Notes: generated from the sequence alone by a model not told the origin. DNA of 49,268 bases from Hyphococcus sp. (GCA_021776245.1 JAJFGF010000052.1:1-49268); one strand, 5' to 3'; shown: positions 15,952 through 25,283, numbered from the stretch's first letter. Numbers and translations: made by a program.

Positions 15952-17347
15952 TGTCCGATCCTTGTGTAATGATCAACATGAACAACATAAACGTCCACAC
16001 GCTCGCAATCACCCAGCCGGGCGTTTTCGCAATCACCGCTTCTTTGGTCGTCGAGCGCATCAGCCAATGGGTCAGCACCATGCCGCCTATAACCAGTAAA
16101 GCGGGGATAATCGCATTGAGATAGAGAACTTTTTGCGGATCCTTTGCGAGGCCAAACATCGAGGCGAGCATCATTGACGCCTCGCCAAAGCTCCCCGCCC
16201 GGAAAAATACCCAGGTGATATTGACGAGGAAATACGTAATAAGCGCCATGGCGAATTTGAACGGCCAACCGGAAAACCACTTTTGCTGTGGCGTGATTTC
16301 GCGCAGGATACGCTCACCGGCAAGATAGAGACCATGCAACCCGCCCCAAACCACAAATGTCCAGCTGGCGCCGTGCCATAACCCGCCAAGCAGCATCGTT
16401 ATGGCGAGATTGATATAAGTCCGTACGGGTCCCTTTTTGCTGCCGCCGATGGGGATGTAAAGATAGTCCCGGAGCCAGGTCGAAAGCGAAATATGCCAGC
16501 GCCGCCAGAAATCCGAAAAGCCAATGGCTGCGTAGGGAAATCTGAAATTGTTCGGCAATGCAAAACCGAGGCAAAGCGCTGTTCCGATCGCAATTGTCGA
16601 ATAGCCGGAAAAGTCAAAAAAGATCTGCCCGGAAAAAGCCAGTACGCCGGTCCAGGCGTCGAGCGGCGCCAGGCCGCCGCCAGCGCCGAAGGCGCCGTCC
16701 ACCGCCGGCGCCAGAAAACTGTCAGCCAAAACGATCTTTTCAAAAAGGCCAATGGTGATCAGGCCAAGGCCCCAGTAGAATTGCGGACGGGTCGCGATTT
16801 TCGGTTCGGCAAATTGCGGGATCAATTGTGAGGGGCGGACAATCGGGCCCGCGACGAGTTGCGGGAAGAATGTGACAAACAATGAAAAATCAAGCAGCGA
16901 TTTTGCCGGCGCTGCACGTCTAAGGTAAACATCCAGCGAATACGCCATGGTCTGGAACGTGTAAAACGAAATGCCGATCGGCAGAACGATGTTCCATGCC
17001 GCCGGCTGATAATCAACGCCGACAGCCGCCATCAACGCCTGAAAGTTTTCAAGCAGAAACCCGCCATATTTAAAAAAGCCGAGAATGCCGAGATTTGTCG
17101 CCAGTGACAGGATCAGAAAAAACCGCCGCCGCGCTTCATCCGTCGATTGATGAATCCATTTGGCCGCATTCCAATCGACAAGGGTGGAAATCCAAAGCAA
17201 AATGACAAAAGGCGGATTCCACGCCGCATAAAAAAGATAGCTCGCCAGTAAAAGATTGAATTTCTTGATCCGCCATGAGAACGGTGCGTTGTGCAATGCA
17301 ACAACGACGGCAAAAAAGACCACGAAAGTCAGAGAATTAAATAGCAA
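15926..17347 (-). CDS. MBOAT-family O-acyltransferase (AlgI-like)
   Basis: A 473-residue polytopic membrane protein. It begins MLFNSLTFVVFF as AlgI/DltB-like proteins do. Conserved blocks are PIGISFYTFQTMAY, FFPQLVAGPIVRP, DFSGYSTIAIG, FWRRWHISLSTWLRDYLYIP and MLLGGLWHGASW. The His of the last block is the invariant catalytic one. The enzyme should take an acyl group, often acetyl, from a cytoplasmic donor and pass it outward for O-acylation of a surface glycan. The downstream overlapping SGNH-like gene is its probable transferase partner. The next gene upstream, the aminopeptidase, is 77 bases away on the same strand and functionally unrelated. Confidence 0.92.
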   Translation of the reverse strand: MLFNSLTFVVFFAVVVALHNAPFSWRIKKFNLLLASYLFYAAWNPPFVILLWISTLVDWNAAKWIHQSTDEARRRFFLILSLATNLGILGFFKYGGFLLENFQALMAAVGVDYQPAAWNIVLPIGISFYTFQTMAYSLDVYLRRAAPAKSLLDFSLFVTFFPQLVAGPIVRPSQLIPQFAEPKIATRPQFYWGLGLITIGLFEKIVLADSFLAPAVDGAFGAGGGLAPLDAWTGVLAFSGQIFFDFSGYSTIAIGTALCLGFALPNNFRFPYAAIGFSDFWRRWHISLSTWLRDYLYIPIGGSKKGPVRTYINLAITMLLGGLWHGASWTFVVWGGLHGLYLAGERILREITPQQKWFSGWPFKFAMALITYFLVNITWVFFRAGSFGEASMMLASMFGLAKDPQKVLYLNAIIPALLVIGGMVLTHWLMRSTTKEAVIAKTPGWVIASVWTFMLFMLIITQGSDSAFIYFQF

Positions 17348-17424
17348 CCGGCGCCCCTTCCGATGCTCAGGAGGTCCGCGTCATTAAATGATTCCGCAGA
17401 CGGAGTAAAGCTTGATTTTCCGGA

Positions 17425-18939
17425 TTAGTGACTGTCGCGCGCCAGCCGATCAAGCAGCCGGACGCCAAAGCCGCTGGCGCCCTTGGGCGCCGTCGCCGTG
17501 GGCTCTTCGCGCCAGTCAACGCCGGCAATATCAAGATGCGCCCAGGGCGTATCTTCCGCGATAAAAGAACCGATAAAGGCCGCGCCGGTGCTGGCGCCCG
17601 GCGGGCCGGTATCTCCATTTTTAGCATCTGCGATCACCGAAGAGAGTTGCTTAAAATGATTTGGATGTAATGGCAGGCGCCAGAGATCTTCGCCGGCGGC
17701 CTCCCCTGCCGCGCGCAAGCGTTCAGCGATCGCATCATCGCGGGTAAACAGACCTGCATATTCATCACCGAGGGCCCGACCGACAGAACCGGTGAGCGTT
17801 GCGACATCCACCAACAGGCTGGGGCTGAATCCGCGTTGCGCATACCAGACCGCATCGGCGAGCACGAGACGGCCTTCGGCGTCCGTTGACATGATCTCGA
17901 TGGTTTTACCGGACATTGTCTTCACGACGTCGCCAGGCCGCTGTGCATTGGCGCCGGGCATGTTTTCTGCGAGCGCTGCAATGGCGACGACATTGACCGG
18001 CGCGCGCGATTTGGCAAGCCCAAGGGTCGCCCCCGTCACAGCGGCGGCGCCGGTCATATCCGCCTTCATCGCCCACATGCCTTTGTTGGCTTTAAGCGAT
18101 ATGCCGCCGGAATCAAATGTAATGCCTTTGCCCGCGAACACGATCGGCGGCGCGCCCGCCGCGCCCCCGTCATAGCGGACGATCATCATCCGCGGCGGCC
18201 GGACGCTGCCTTTGCCGACGCCGAGAATGGCGCCCATGCCGAGCCGCTCCATCGCGCGCACGTCCAGGACCGATATCGATATATTGCGCACGCCTTCAAA
18301 TTGCGCTCTTGCGCGGCGGACAAATTCTTCCGGGTAAAGCACATTAGCGGGCTCGGACTGCATGTCGCGCGTCCAGTTGACAGCCTCGGCCACATGGCGC
18401 CGTTCGCTGTTAAATGACGCGCGCGCAGCGCCCGGGGTTCCCGTGACAAAAGAAAGCGCGCCGGCGATCGGCGGCGCGTCGCTTTTATATTTGTCAAAAC
18501 TGTAACCGCCAATGACGGCGCCGAACGCAGCATCAACAGCATCATCCGCATTCATCTCCGGCGCCAGGACTGAAACCCGCGGCGCCTTGCTGGCTCTTCC
18601 GAGCAATGCCGCGCGTCCGCCAAAATCCTCCCAGTCGCGCGGGCGCATATCGTCGGAAACCGCCACAAGATAAATTTCGCCATAAGATTCAGCGCCCGAC
18701 ACAAAACTTGCCGTTTCGCCGGCCTCAGGCTTAAAGCCCGTTGCAGCAACCGCGCGTCGCAGATTTGCCAGAGCGTCGGCGCCGATGATGGCGCCAAGAG
18801 CATCTAGACTGTCAAAGCCGGTAACGCCGACGATGAGCGCGTCGCCGGAAGATGGCGCCTCTGCAAAGTCAACCGTCCGCTGTGCCGCGGCTGAGGATAA
18901 TCCGAAAACAAACAGTATTATGACGTACAGCGCGCGCAT
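17425..18939 (-). CDS. pepA: M17 leucyl aminopeptidase with signal peptide
   Basis: A 504-residue metallopeptidase that removes N-terminal residues from peptides. The catalytic domain has GKGITFDSGGISLK (Lys and Asp ligands), MKADMTGAA (Asp), and STDAEGRLVLAD (Asp and Glu ligands plus the bicarbonate-binding Arg), so both zinc sites are complete. The N-terminus is MRALYVIILFVFGLSSAAAQ, a signal peptide with cleavage after AAA; PepA is normally cytoplasmic, so this form is probably periplasmic. I chose the ATG at 18939 because GGAGG lies seven bases upstream; an adjacent ATG at 18942 is the alternative. The frame is open further upstream but shows no domain there. Confidence 0.9.
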   Translation of the reverse strand: MRALYVIILFVFGLSSAAAQRTVDFAEAPSSGDALIVGVTGFDSLDALGAIIGADALANLRRAVAATGFKPEAGETASFVSGAESYGEIYLVAVSDDMRPRDWEDFGGRAALLGRASKAPRVSVLAPEMNADDAVDAAFGAVIGGYSFDKYKSDAPPIAGALSFVTGTPGAARASFNSERRHVAEAVNWTRDMQSEPANVLYPEEFVRRARAQFEGVRNISISVLDVRAMERLGMGAILGVGKGSVRPPRMMIVRYDGGAAGAPPIVFAGKGITFDSGGISLKANKGMWAMKADMTGAAAVTGATLGLAKSRAPVNVVAIAALAENMPGANAQRPGDVVKTMSGKTIEIMSTDAEGRLVLADAVWYAQRGFSPSLLVDVATLTGSVGRALGDEYAGLFTRDDAIAERLRAAGEAAGEDLWRLPLHPNHFKQLSSVIADAKNGDTGPPGASTGAAFIGSFIAEDTPWAHLDIAGVDWREEPTATAPKGASGFGVRLLDRLARDSH

Positions 18940-19231
18940 CATCGCCCCTCCCGAATCGCTCAAATTTTGGTCAACCAAGCGTAGCTGATCCCCTGATCGG
19001 CGAAAAGTCGAATGGCGGGCGTAATGGCCGCACCCTGCACGATGTCTGCGGCGCCCGGGAAACATTGATAACAGGTACATTGAAGGGCGTGACACCCGTA
19101 ACCCGTGTGGACAGGCGGGAAATTTCTGAGCCCCGCGGTCCAATGGTGGAAAAACTTCCAGGCCTTTACGCCGCATGCATCGCCGGCGAACTTGCCAAAA
19201 CCCGATAATTACCCGAAGATAACGCCGGGTA

Positions 19232-19672
19232 ATGGTTGGGAGCAATGGGGTGTTGGAGCTTGCTCTTTACGCGGCTGGCGGCGTCATCGTCAGCATGATC
19301 ATCGGCGGGCTGATCGGCGCCAAGCTCGCTGATATGCGGCTCAGAAAGCTTTATGCCGAGGTTCGCGACGAAATGGTGCGCGTTCGCAATGTCGCCAGTG
19401 AAAAGCTGGCCGTTGACGAACCGGATCTTGAAAAACTTTTGCAGGATCTTAATCGCGGCGTTGAGCAAACTTTTAGAGCCGCCGCCGCGCTTGATGGTCA
19501 TGAAAAAATGATGATCCGCAAAACCGAAGCCGGCAAGGAGATCACCGCATCGTCGCGCTATATCATCAAGATGATTGACGAGCTCGGCGGCGATGTGGAA
19601 ATACGCTCGCTAAACCGAGCCGATGACGACGGCGGCGACGATAACAAGAAACGTCTGCCCCGGCTGAAATAA
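19232..19672 (+). CDS. Small membrane-anchored coiled-coil protein
   Basis: A 146-residue protein with one membrane helix (about residues 8-31, ALYAAGGVIVSMIIGGLIG) followed by a charged, helical cytoplasmic part and a basic tail. A GTG at 19250 preceded by GGGAG seven bases upstream is an equally good start and would shorten the protein by six residues. I do not recognise the family. It stands alone between the aminopeptidase promoter region and a gene-poor gap. Confidence 0.6.
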   Translation: MVGSNGVLELALYAAGGVIVSMIIGGLIGAKLADMRLRKLYAEVRDEMVRVRNVASEKLAVDEPDLEKLLQDLNRGVEQTFRAAAALDGHEKMMIRKTEAGKEITASSRYIIKMIDELGGDVEIRSLNRADDDGGDDNKKRLPRLK

Positions 19673-20014
19673 AATCTCCTGCGTAGACCCCGGTCAAATC
19701 GACTTGTAGGCGGGGTCGCGCAATATTTCGGCTATTGCCGCGTGCGAAAAGATTTCCCCGGTAATCGAGGCATGAAACATTCTTTCTGCAATCATGAAGG
19801 CGGTTTGCGCAATTGGTGCGCCCATCTGCGCGCTATCCCGCAAACAAGACACCGGGGCGCGATTTCCGCCGATGCAAAAATGCAACGCCTGTTTTTTGTC
19901 GGTTCAAAACTGCAATAAAATCGACCTTCCCCAACGGAAAGCGCCTAATAATTGACTCCAATAGGGCCCTTCATTTTTGACCGGCCTGGTGGAACCTTTT
20001 CGGGAAACAGCATC
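19673..20014. other. Gap before the TonB receptor, with a possible gene remnant
   Basis: A minus-strand frame at 19694-19885 gives a 63-residue peptide whose C-terminal half (AFMIAERMFHASITGEIFSH) looks protein-like, but there is no ribosome binding site and no known domain, so it may be a decayed gene tail. The bases just before 20015 should hold the receptor promoter; none was clear. No T-rich terminator was seen. Confidence 0.35.
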
Positions 20015-22312
20015 ATGACAAAAAACAGACTTACAACGCGCGCCGCTCTCGCCGCCGGCGCCTCAATCATTGCTCTGACCGCCGCACCGGCTGCATTCGC
20101 ACAAACGCCCGGGCTCGATACGATCATTGTGACGACGCAAAAGCGCGAGGAGAACCAGCAGGAAGTGCCGGTTTCCGTGCAGACCCTGTCAGATGACCGC
20201 TTTGCTGATATTCAGACGGGCGGTGAAGATATCCTGGCCCTCGCCGCACGCATTCCAAGCCTTTATGCAGAATCATCTAACGGACGACTAGCGCCGCGCT
20301 TTTATATTCGCGGCCTTGGCAATGTGGATTTTGATGTCGCGGCGTCGCAACCCGTCTCGATTATCATGGACGATGTGGTCCAGGAAAATGTCGTCCTGAA
20401 AAGCGCTCCTTTGTTCGACGTTGCGCAGGTTGAGGTCAGCCGCGGGCCGCAAGGGACGCTGTTTGGACGCAACACGCCCGCCGGCGTTGTGAAATTCGTC
20501 ACGCGCAAACCAACTGATGAATTTGACGCCATCGGGCAAGTTGCATACGGGACCTATAATACGGTGACCGCGCAAGCCGGCGTTGGCGGCCCGATAGTTC
20601 CTGACGTTTTGTCCGTACGCGTGTCCGGCCTTTATCAGCATCGCGACGACTGGGTCGATAATGGCTTTACCAACGAAGATGATGTGATGGGCGGCTATGA
20701 CGAGCTCGCCGGCCGCATCCAGCTTCTCTTTACGCCAAACGATGCGCTCAGTGTTCTGTTGAATGTTCATGGCCGCGACTATGAAGGAACCTCCGCGCTG
20801 TTCCGCGCCAATATCTTGGAACCCGGCACCGGCAATCTCGTGCCCGGCGCCTATGATCGCGACACGGTTTATTACGATGGCGGTTCCAATAACCCACAAG
20901 AGGGTGAAGGCTGGGGCGGTTCCGCAAAGATCGATTGGGATTTCGGCGCAGTTACGCTCACCTCGATTACTGCATTTGAAACAGCCAACAGCTTCAGCCT
21001 CGGTGACATTGACGGCGGCGTCATCACGCCAGGCATTGCAGCCGGTGTTCCGCCAGGATTGACATCGGGACTGACGGATACGAGTTTTCCTCCAGACGGC
21101 ATCGTAGACTCGACAACATTTCCCGGTTTCATTCCTTTTGCGGCGGAAACCCAGGATTCGATCGACGATGTCGATCAGTTCACTCAGGAAATTCGCCTCG
21201 CATCCAATGGCGACAATCAATTCGATTGGCAGGTCGGGTTTTACTATTTTGACTCCGACGTATTTGTTTCGACCGTCGGACCGGCTTTCCCTCCGATGAC
21301 CACGCTGCGCCATCGCAATGACAGTTGGGCGGTATTTGGCCAGGCCAGTTATGACCTTTCTGATCGGCTGAATGTCACTGCCGGCGCCCGCTACACCGAA
21401 GACAATCGCGACTTTGACCCTGTGTTATTGCCGTTCGGCGTTACGGTGAACCCGACGTCAGTTTCCGACGAAGACTTCAGCTGGGATGTTTCGACGCTTT
21501 ATAATGTGAATGACAGCGTCAACCTTTACGCCCGTGTCGCCCGCGGCTTCCGCGGCCCGACCATACAGGGCCGTGACGTCGCTTTTGCCGCGTTCTCCTT
21601 CACCACGGATCCGCAAACCATCGCGTTATCGGAAACAATTCTTTCCTTCGAGGGCGGTTTCAAATCGCAATTCATGGACAACCGCGCCCGTCTTAACGCC
21701 ACAGCATTTTACTATCGCGTCAATGACCAGCAATTCTCGATCATCGGCGGCGCATCGAACACCAATCAGGTGATCAACGCCGATAAAGGCGTCGGCTGGG
21801 GCTTTGAGGCCGATGCCGAATTTCTCGTTACGGATAACTTCTTCGTATCCGGCGGGTTCAGCTACAATAATACAGAGATCAAGGATCCCACGCTGGCAAC
21901 CGCTCCTTGCGGCTCGGGACAGTGCACCGTCCTCGACCCATTAAACGGTCTCGGCCAGGCATTGATCGACGGCAATCCTTTCCCGAATGCGCCGGAAATC
22001 ACCTTTAACGCTTTCGCCGAATACACCCGCCCGTTCCGCGATCATGGGGAGTTTTTCGCAAACACCGACTGGGCGGTGCAGGGCAAGACCAACTTCCTGC
22101 TCTATGAAACGGCTGAATACCAGTCTAACGGCAATACTGAAGGCGGCGTTCGCGTCGGCTATCGCCGCAATGACGGCCGATACGAAGGCGCGTTCTTCGT
22201 CCGTAATGTGCTTGACGCCGATAACGTCAAGGGCGGTATCGACTTCAACAACAATACCGGTTTCGTCAATGAGCCGCGCATTTTCGGCTTCCAGCTGACA
22301 GTCAGAAGCTAA
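20015..22312 (+). CDS. TonB-dependent outer membrane receptor
   Basis: A 765-residue receptor. Residues 1-30 are a signal peptide ending in AFAQ. The plug follows: DTIIVTTQKREENQQEVPVS is a typical start of this subfamily, with RGPQGTLFGRNTPAG at its end. The 22-strand barrel fills the rest, with a terminal strand ending FGFQLTVRS. The ATG at 20015 is chosen because the signal peptide begins there. Receptors with this plug type (seen often in Sphingomonadales and Caulobacterales) import diverse substrates; none can be named. No TonB/ExbBD or transporter genes adjoin. A strong terminator follows the stop. Confidence 0.92.
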   Translation: MTKNRLTTRAALAAGASIIALTAAPAAFAQTPGLDTIIVTTQKREENQQEVPVSVQTLSDDRFADIQTGGEDILALAARIPSLYAESSNGRLAPRFYIRGLGNVDFDVAASQPVSIIMDDVVQENVVLKSAPLFDVAQVEVSRGPQGTLFGRNTPAGVVKFVTRKPTDEFDAIGQVAYGTYNTVTAQAGVGGPIVPDVLSVRVSGLYQHRDDWVDNGFTNEDDVMGGYDELAGRIQLLFTPNDALSVLLNVHGRDYEGTSALFRANILEPGTGNLVPGAYDRDTVYYDGGSNNPQEGEGWGGSAKIDWDFGAVTLTSITAFETANSFSLGDIDGGVITPGIAAGVPPGLTSGLTDTSFPPDGIVDSTTFPGFIPFAAETQDSIDDVDQFTQEIRLASNGDNQFDWQVGFYYFDSDVFVSTVGPAFPPMTTLRHRNDSWAVFGQASYDLSDRLNVTAGARYTEDNRDFDPVLLPFGVTVNPTSVSDEDFSWDVSTLYNVNDSVNLYARVARGFRGPTIQGRDVAFAAFSFTTDPQTIALSETILSFEGGFKSQFMDNRARLNATAFYYRVNDQQFSIIGGASNTNQVINADKGVGWGFEADAEFLVTDNFFVSGGFSYNNTEIKDPTLATAPCGSGQCTVLDPLNGLGQALIDGNPFPNAPEITFNAFAEYTRPFRDHGEFFANTDWAVQGKTNFLLYETAEYQSNGNTEGGVRVGYRRNDGRYEGAFFVRNVLDADNVKGGIDFNNNTGFVNEPRIFGFQLTVRS

Positions 22313-22336
22313 GGCGCAAACACCAACATCTAGATG

Positions 22337-22365
22337 CGCCCGGTCCTTCTGGACCGGGCGTTTTT
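22337..22365 (+). terminator. Rho-independent terminator of the TonB receptor gene
   Basis: A perfect 10-bp stem CGCCCGGTCC/GGACCGGGCG with a TTCT loop is followed by five T residues, 25 bases after the receptor stop codon. Confidence 0.9.
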
Positions 22366-22437
22366 GCACCGGCCATTGAAAATTGACCGCGCCCTGATGA
22401 CAACCTAGTTTTAACGCCAGCCCATCTGGAGCGCATC

Positions 22438-23349
22438 ATGAAAAGCATCATTGCCCTGATCGTTGTTGTTATCGCCGCCGCGTTTTGGTGGCTCCTGCTC
22501 GACTCCCGCGCCCCTGAGAGCGCCGATGATGTTTTCGACATTGCCGCCTATCGCGCGTTGATAGCTGATGATGTTGATTTGCCTTCCAATATCAATATTG
22601 AAATCGTTGGAATGGATGAAGCGCCAAAATTTGCCACGGAAACCGGCGGCGGCTTTTCAAAACACGCGCTGTACTACACTGCGATTCAAATTGTCTCGCC
22701 GACAGAAAAAACCGTAATTGGCGGCGCCGTAGACGACCTGACAGCGACAGCCATTTTGCAATCGGACAATGCAAGCTTTGACGCAAGCGCCTATGATCGG
22801 TTGAAAGAATCCTATGCGAGCGCCGACCAGATTTTTATCACCCATGAACATCTCGATCACGTGATGGCGATTACGCGCCACCCTGCGCCGGAAACATTCA
22901 CAGACAAGCTACGCCTGACCGCGCCGCAGGTCGAAAGTCTGCCGCTCTTTGCGCCTGCCAGCGGTCTGTCGCCCGCATTAGCGTCGCTGACGCCGTTTGA
23001 GATTGCAGCGCCGATGCGGATTGCGTCAGGTATTGTCGTAGCGCCAGCGGCGGGTCACTCACCAGGCAGCCTCGTATTCTTTGTCCGCCGAGACGACGGT
23101 CAGGAATATCTTTTCATCGGTGACATCGTCTGGGCGATGTCAAATATCGATCATCTGAAAACCCGGCCGCGCCTCCTGCAATATCTGTTTTTCGAGCCCG
23201 ATGAGGATCGCAAACAAGTGTTGCGCCAGGTGCGCGCGCTGCACGATATCGCCGCGAGGAAACCGGACCTGGTGATCGTTCCCGATCATGACGGCGCCTA
23301 TTTGCGCAATCTGATCGATCAAGGCGCGCTTGGTGGGACTTTTCAATAA
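22438..23349 (+). CDS. MBL-fold metallo-hydrolase, membrane anchored
   Basis: A 303-residue protein with an N-terminal helix (residues 4-21, IIALIVVVIAAAFWWLLL) acting as anchor or uncleaved signal. The metallo-beta-lactamase fold is shown by THEHLDHVM (HxHxDH metal motif), AAGHSPGS (third-site His), FIGDIVW (bridging Asp) and VPDHDG near the end (last His). All ligands for two metals are present. The substrate is unknown; the family includes lactonases, esterases and thioesterases. It starts 73 bases after the receptor terminator, so it probably has its own promoter. Confidence 0.85.
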   Translation: MKSIIALIVVVIAAAFWWLLLDSRAPESADDVFDIAAYRALIADDVDLPSNINIEIVGMDEAPKFATETGGGFSKHALYYTAIQIVSPTEKTVIGGAVDDLTATAILQSDNASFDASAYDRLKESYASADQIFITHEHLDHVMAITRHPAPETFTDKLRLTAPQVESLPLFAPASGLSPALASLTPFEIAAPMRIASGIVVAPAAGHSPGSLVFFVRRDDGQEYLFIGDIVWAMSNIDHLKTRPRLLQYLFFEPDEDRKQVLRQVRALHDIAARKPDLVIVPDHDGAYLRNLIDQGALGGTFQ

Positions 23350-23391
23350 GGCGTCTGTTAACGCCGCAATCAGGTCTTGCAGCGCTTTAAC

Positions 23392-23499
23392 CTAATGATG
23401 ACCATTAGCCGCCATGATCATCGCCGGGTGAGCAAGCAAAGGCGTCAGAACGGCGCTTAACAACGGCGCCAGCATGGCGCAGGCGGCAAGGTCTTTCAT
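23392..23499 (-). CDS. Possible 35-residue hydrophobic peptide
   Basis: A short frame encodes MKDLAACAMLAPLLSAVLTP followed by a second hydrophobic run and a NGHH end. It looks like a small membrane peptide or a signal peptide remnant. No ribosome binding site is obvious. The flanking 280 bases (23350-23629) hold nothing else that I can support. Confidence 0.3.
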   Translation of the reverse strand: MKDLAACAMLAPLLSAVLTPLLAHPAMIMAANGHH

Positions 23500-23629
23500 T
23501 CGCGTATATTCTGCGGGATATTGTCTGCAGTCCTGAACGTGTTTTGCGCCTCCGCGCATGCGCGGCGCCTATAGCGCATGATGGACTTTTTTGCTGCTCA
23601 CCCGTTTTTCTTGCGCATAGCGGTATTCC

Positions 23630-24229
23630 CTATTCGTCCAGCGCCGCGCTGTAGAGAGAATTTTTCGGCGCCTCAAAGAGCTTCATCACCATCGGTTCAA
23701 ATGCTTCAAGCGGCATGGATTCATAATTCGGGTCAAACGCCGCCTGATCGTATTTGTCGCAAAACTCCGCCGTGTACTGAAAGTACCGATGGTCGCGAAG
23801 GCTGTCGCGCATATTCCGGTCCATGCCGAGATAATGGAAAAAATAATAGCCCTGAAAAATGCCGTGTTTTTCAACCATCCAGTGATTTTGTTCGGAGACG
23901 AAGGGCTTAAGAATCGCGGCCGCAATATCGGGATGATTATAGGCGCCGAGCGAGTCGCCGATATCATGGAGAAGCGCGCAGACGACATATTCATCATCGC
24001 GGCCGTCCTTAAAGGCGCGCGTCGCCGTCTGCAGGCTATGGGTCAGGCGATCGACCGGAAAACCGCCATAATCGCCGTCGAGCAGGCACAGATGATCGAG
24101 CACCCGCTTGCCGCCCCGGGAGGCGAATGGTCCGAATTGTGCGGCAATTTTCATCCAGTCTTCCTGGGTGCCGTCGATCATCGCCTTAAAACCGGCGCGG
24201 GCCTCTGGATGATCACCGTGATCTGGCAT
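23630..24229 (-). CDS. HD-domain protein
   Basis: A 199-residue protein with the core of an HD-type metal-dependent hydrolase. RLTHSLQTATRA supplies the first His, ALLHDIGDSLG the His-Asp pair, and further His residues occur at YNHPD and QNHWMVEKHG. The pattern and size recall the mixed-valence di-iron HD oxygenases (PhnZ, TmpB, MIOX-like) more than nucleotide phosphohydrolases, but this is a judgement from motif spacing. It is divergent from the three membrane protein genes. No phosphonate genes adjoin, so a substrate is not proposed. Confidence 0.7.
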   Translation of the reverse strand: MPDHGDHPEARAGFKAMIDGTQEDWMKIAAQFGPFASRGGKRVLDHLCLLDGDYGGFPVDRLTHSLQTATRAFKDGRDDEYVVCALLHDIGDSLGAYNHPDIAAAILKPFVSEQNHWMVEKHGIFQGYYFFHYLGMDRNMRDSLRDHRYFQYTAEFCDKYDQAAFDPNYESMPLEAFEPMVMKLFEAPKNSLYSAALDE

Positions 24230-24265
24230 GTGTTTCCTCCGCGAAGTGTATCGAAGGCCAGAATA

Positions 24266-24631
24266 ATGCTACGCTGGCCGACAACTCAAGGGCCTGACGC
24301 ACTCTATGACCAGCAATATCTCCCGACCCTTATGATTGCGCGGATTGCATCCACCCTTACCGGTATCGTGCTGATCGTCTATGGCGTGATTGCGGCGATT
24401 TCGCCACTTCCACTCGGGGTCCCGCTGATCGTCCTGGGCCTGATCATGATCGCCGGCGCCAACCCGGCTGCACGGCCTTTGATCCGCTGGATGCGTGAAC
24501 ATTGGCGGTGGTTTGACGTGCTGGTCGTTCATCTTGCGCGGCGTTCTTCAAAACGATTCAAGAATGTTTTCGATGAGACGACGCCCGAAGAACGCCCCCA
24601 GGCTGAAAAGCCAAACAGCGACGAGGCGTGA
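24266..24631 (+). CDS. PGPGW-like two-helix membrane protein, copy 1
   Basis: A 121-residue protein. Two membrane helices (about residues 25-45 and 50-68) are joined by a short turn, SPLPLG, and followed by an Arg/Trp-rich amphipathic segment (PLIRWMREHWRWFDVL) and an acidic tail. The helix-turn-helix with Pro/Gly turn recalls the PGPGW family of small inner membrane proteins. An ATG at 24332 is an alternative start. The stop codon is immediately followed by the ATG of copy 2, so the two are translationally coupled. The function is unknown. Confidence 0.65.
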   Translation: MLRWPTTQGPDALYDQQYLPTLMIARIASTLTGIVLIVYGVIAAISPLPLGVPLIVLGLIMIAGANPAARPLIRWMREHWRWFDVLVVHLARRSSKRFKNVFDETTPEERPQAEKPNSDEA

Positions 24632-24922
24632 ATGCGTCTAGATGCCGGCCAATTATTGATCCTCTTGCGCATTGCTGTTGCGGCCCTGGCGTTGGCGCTG
24701 ATCCTCATCGGCGTCATCGTCATGATCGCACCGACGCCATTCGGATTCGTTCTGGTCTTCGCGGGCCTTTTCATTCTGACATTCGTCGCGCCGGGATTTG
24801 TTCGCTGGCTGCGCAACCGCTCACGCGGATTTAACGCCCTGATCGCCGCACTGGCGCGCCGCGCGCCCCGCTGGTTAAGAAAGGCGCTGGAAAAAACCGC
24901 TCCCGGCGGCGATAGCCCATAA
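24632..24922 (+). CDS. PGPGW-like two-helix membrane protein, copy 2
   Basis: A 96-residue protein with the same plan as its neighbours: helix, turn (APTPFG), helix, then FVRWLRNRSRGFNALIAAL and a basic RRAPRW segment. It starts on the base after the copy 1 stop, with no separate ribosome binding site beyond GAGGCG inside copy 1. Divergence from the other copies is large, so the duplication is old. Confidence 0.7.
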   Translation: MRLDAGQLLILLRIAVAALALALILIGVIVMIAPTPFGFVLVFAGLFILTFVAPGFVRWLRNRSRGFNALIAALARRAPRWLRKALEKTAPGGDSP

Positions 24923-24989
24923 ACCCGGAAAGCCGCGATTGAATACCGCCGGGCAATGCCGATATGATAGCCGTCAATGGAGGGTGAAA

Positions 24990-25283
24990 ATGCTTGTTTT
25001 GCGCATTGCTTTCAAATTCCTCGTCAGCATATTCGCCATCATTTTGATATTCGCGGGCATCGTCCTGACGCCCACGCCTGCGCCGGTCGGCATCATCTTC
25101 ATTATTATCGGCTTTTTCCTGCTCGCTGCGGTGTCTCCCGATCTGATGCGCTGGCTGCGCCGCCGCTGGGGCTGGCTCGATCGCCAGTTGATCAAACTTG
25201 AGCGAAAACTGCCGCGCTGGCTCGCCCGGCAGTTGCGTAAGTCCGATATAGACAAAGACGAAGAAGAGCAGGCGCCAGCCTGA
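24990..25283 (+). CDS. PGPGW-like two-helix membrane protein, copy 3
   Basis: A 97-residue protein with a good GGAGG six bases before the ATG. Two helices flank the turn TPTPAPVG, and LMRWLRRRWGWLDRQLIKLE follows, matching the Arg/Trp block of copies 1 and 2. The tail is acidic (DKDEEEQAPA). It lies 67 bases after copy 2 and is probably in the same transcript. Function unknown. Confidence 0.72.
   Translation: MLVLRIAFKFLVSIFAIILIFAGIVLTPTPAPVGIIFIIIGFFLLAAVSPDLMRWLRRRWGWLDRQLIKLERKLPRWLARQLRKSDIDKDEEEQAPA

Noticed and set aside
20288-21313. Minus-strand 341-residue frame inside the TonB receptor
   Set aside because: Antisense shadow of a clear receptor gene; no domain or start signal.
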